Positions 63,573-64,000 of a stretch of DNA of 64,000 bases are shown piece by piece. The position numbers and the translations under genes were made by a program. Origin of the DNA: Acidobacteriaceae bacterium. GTDB lineage: Bacteria > Acidobacteriota > Terriglobia > Terriglobales > Acidobacteriaceae. The notes below the pieces were generated by a model. It had not been told where the DNA came from, did not search any database, and saw nothing but the letters and a program-made list of their open reading frames with translations. The DNA lies in NCBI GenBank assembly GCA_027452245.1, contig DAIDGW010000079.1, forward strand, positions 1 through 64,000, read 5' to 3'. Numbering within the stretch: the stretch's first letter is position 1; every line of letters starts with the position of its first letter.

Positions 63573-64000
63573 TTACTCGTAAACACGCAAGTTCGTCAGT
63601 TCAAGAAACACGTTCCAAACGAATTCCGACCCTTGCACCAGGTAGCGGCGCCAGAGCCGCTTCGGCTCTGCCAGCAGGCGGAACAGCCACTCCAAGCCGT
63701 GCTCGCGCATCCACGACGGAGCCTGCTTAAGCCGGCCGCTGTTCAGGTCAAAGGCCGCGCCTACCCCCAGCATCAATGGAACCTTCAGCTTGTCGCGATG
63801 CTCCCTCATCCAGCGCTCCTGCTTGGGAGTGCTGAGGCCGACCCAGATAACATCCGGAGCGGCTTCGTTGATCAGCGCAACCAGGTCGCGATCTTCCTGT
63901 TCGGTTAGTGGCCGGAATGGCGGGCAGTAGGTGCCGGCAATACGGATTCCATGCCTTTCCTGTTCAACCTGCGCCAGATGATCGGCTACGCCCGGGGCTC
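63573..64000 (-). CDS. WecG/TagA/CpsF-family glycosyltransferase, start beyond the right edge
   Basis: The visible 142 codons are the C-terminal part of a GT26 family protein; the N terminus lies outside the window. Characteristic blocks read IRIAGTYCPPFRPLTEQED, VIWVGLSTPKQERWMREH, LMLGVGAAFDLNSGRLKQAP and LEWLFRLLAEPKRLWRRYL, the hallmark of WecG/TagA enzymes. These transfer ManNAc(A) or a related sugar to an undecaprenyl-diphosphate-linked GlcNAc, an early step in surface-polymer synthesis on the inner face of the membrane. The stop lies 59 bases before the epimerase ATG. This is the first visible gene of the minus-strand unit running to the terminator at 55321. Confidence 0.9.
   Translation of the reverse strand, partial: APGVADHLAQVEQERHGIRIAGTYCPPFRPLTEQEDRDLVALINEAAPDVIWVGLSTPKQERWMREHRDKLKVPLMLGVGAAFDLNSGRLKQAPSWMREHGLEWLFRLLAEPKRLWRRYLVQGSEFVWNVFLELTNLRVYE

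Overview
This window looks like chromosomal DNA of a soil-type member of the Acidobacteriota (Terriglobia-like). That is inference from gene style: very large secreted proteins built from Ig-like, NHL, BNR and choice-of-anchor modules, Tat-exported glycosidases, several c-type cytochrome loci, and frequent TTG/GTG starts behind good Shine-Dalgarno sequences. No rRNA, tRNA, CRISPR array, transposase, phage gene or replication origin was seen.

Layout. 1-3.4 kb: the end of a PagL-like outer-membrane protein, then a molybdate ABC transporter (modABC, minus strand). 3.6-8.7 kb: a 1720-residue secreted BNR/Ig-like protein with an odd membrane hairpin near its C terminus. 8.8-10 kb: L-2-hydroxyglutarate oxidase. 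10-12.8 kb: a two-gene cytochrome operon (pentaheme; monoheme plus barrel-like domain). 13.1-15.4 kb: a two-gene unit encoding a ribosome-hibernation (HPF/RaiA) domain fused to a sigma-70-like region, followed by an eRF1/Pelota/Balon-like protein and a strong terminator. 15.6-20.8 kb: an exported glycosylasparaginase, an M20D amidohydrolase and a GH2 glycosidase. 20.9-24 kb: a second cytochrome operon (cytochrome-barrel, diheme cytochrome, cupredoxin/TTR-like protein). 24.3-26.8 kb: two overlapping exported genes with SH3-like ends. 27-29.1 kb: heme O synthase and a diheme cytochrome c peroxidase, convergent. 29.5-31.1 kb: a small exported protein and a GH10 xylanase. 31.3-34.1 kb: tandem flavin-dependent halogenase-like genes ending at a strong terminator. 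34.2-35.7 kb: a CPA2 antiporter. 35.9-44.1 kb: three large secreted proteins (choice-of-anchor D, PQQ-like propeller with Ig repeats, NHL propeller). 44.2-48.5 kb: two divergent clan-A glycosidase-like proteins.

48.6-61.3 kb holds the most unusual feature: six paralogues of a secreted SGNH-hydrolase-like family, three on each strand, each with a different or recombined Ig-like N terminus. The three minus-strand copies are the distal genes of an apparent six-gene operon. Upstream of them lie a WecG/TagA glycosyltransferase (cut by the right edge), a GDP-mannose 3,5-epimerase and a sulfotransferase, and the unit ends in a strong terminator at 55.3 kb. The simplest reading is a locus for making and modifying a sulfated, possibly L-galactose-containing exopolysaccharide, with secreted esterase-like enzymes acting on it or on plant or soil glycans. 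That reading is inference.

Candidate new biology worth testing: the HPF-sigma fusion paired with a Balon-like factor, the six-copy SGNH-like family, the tandem halogenases, and a perfect inverted repeat abutting the xylanase start codon.
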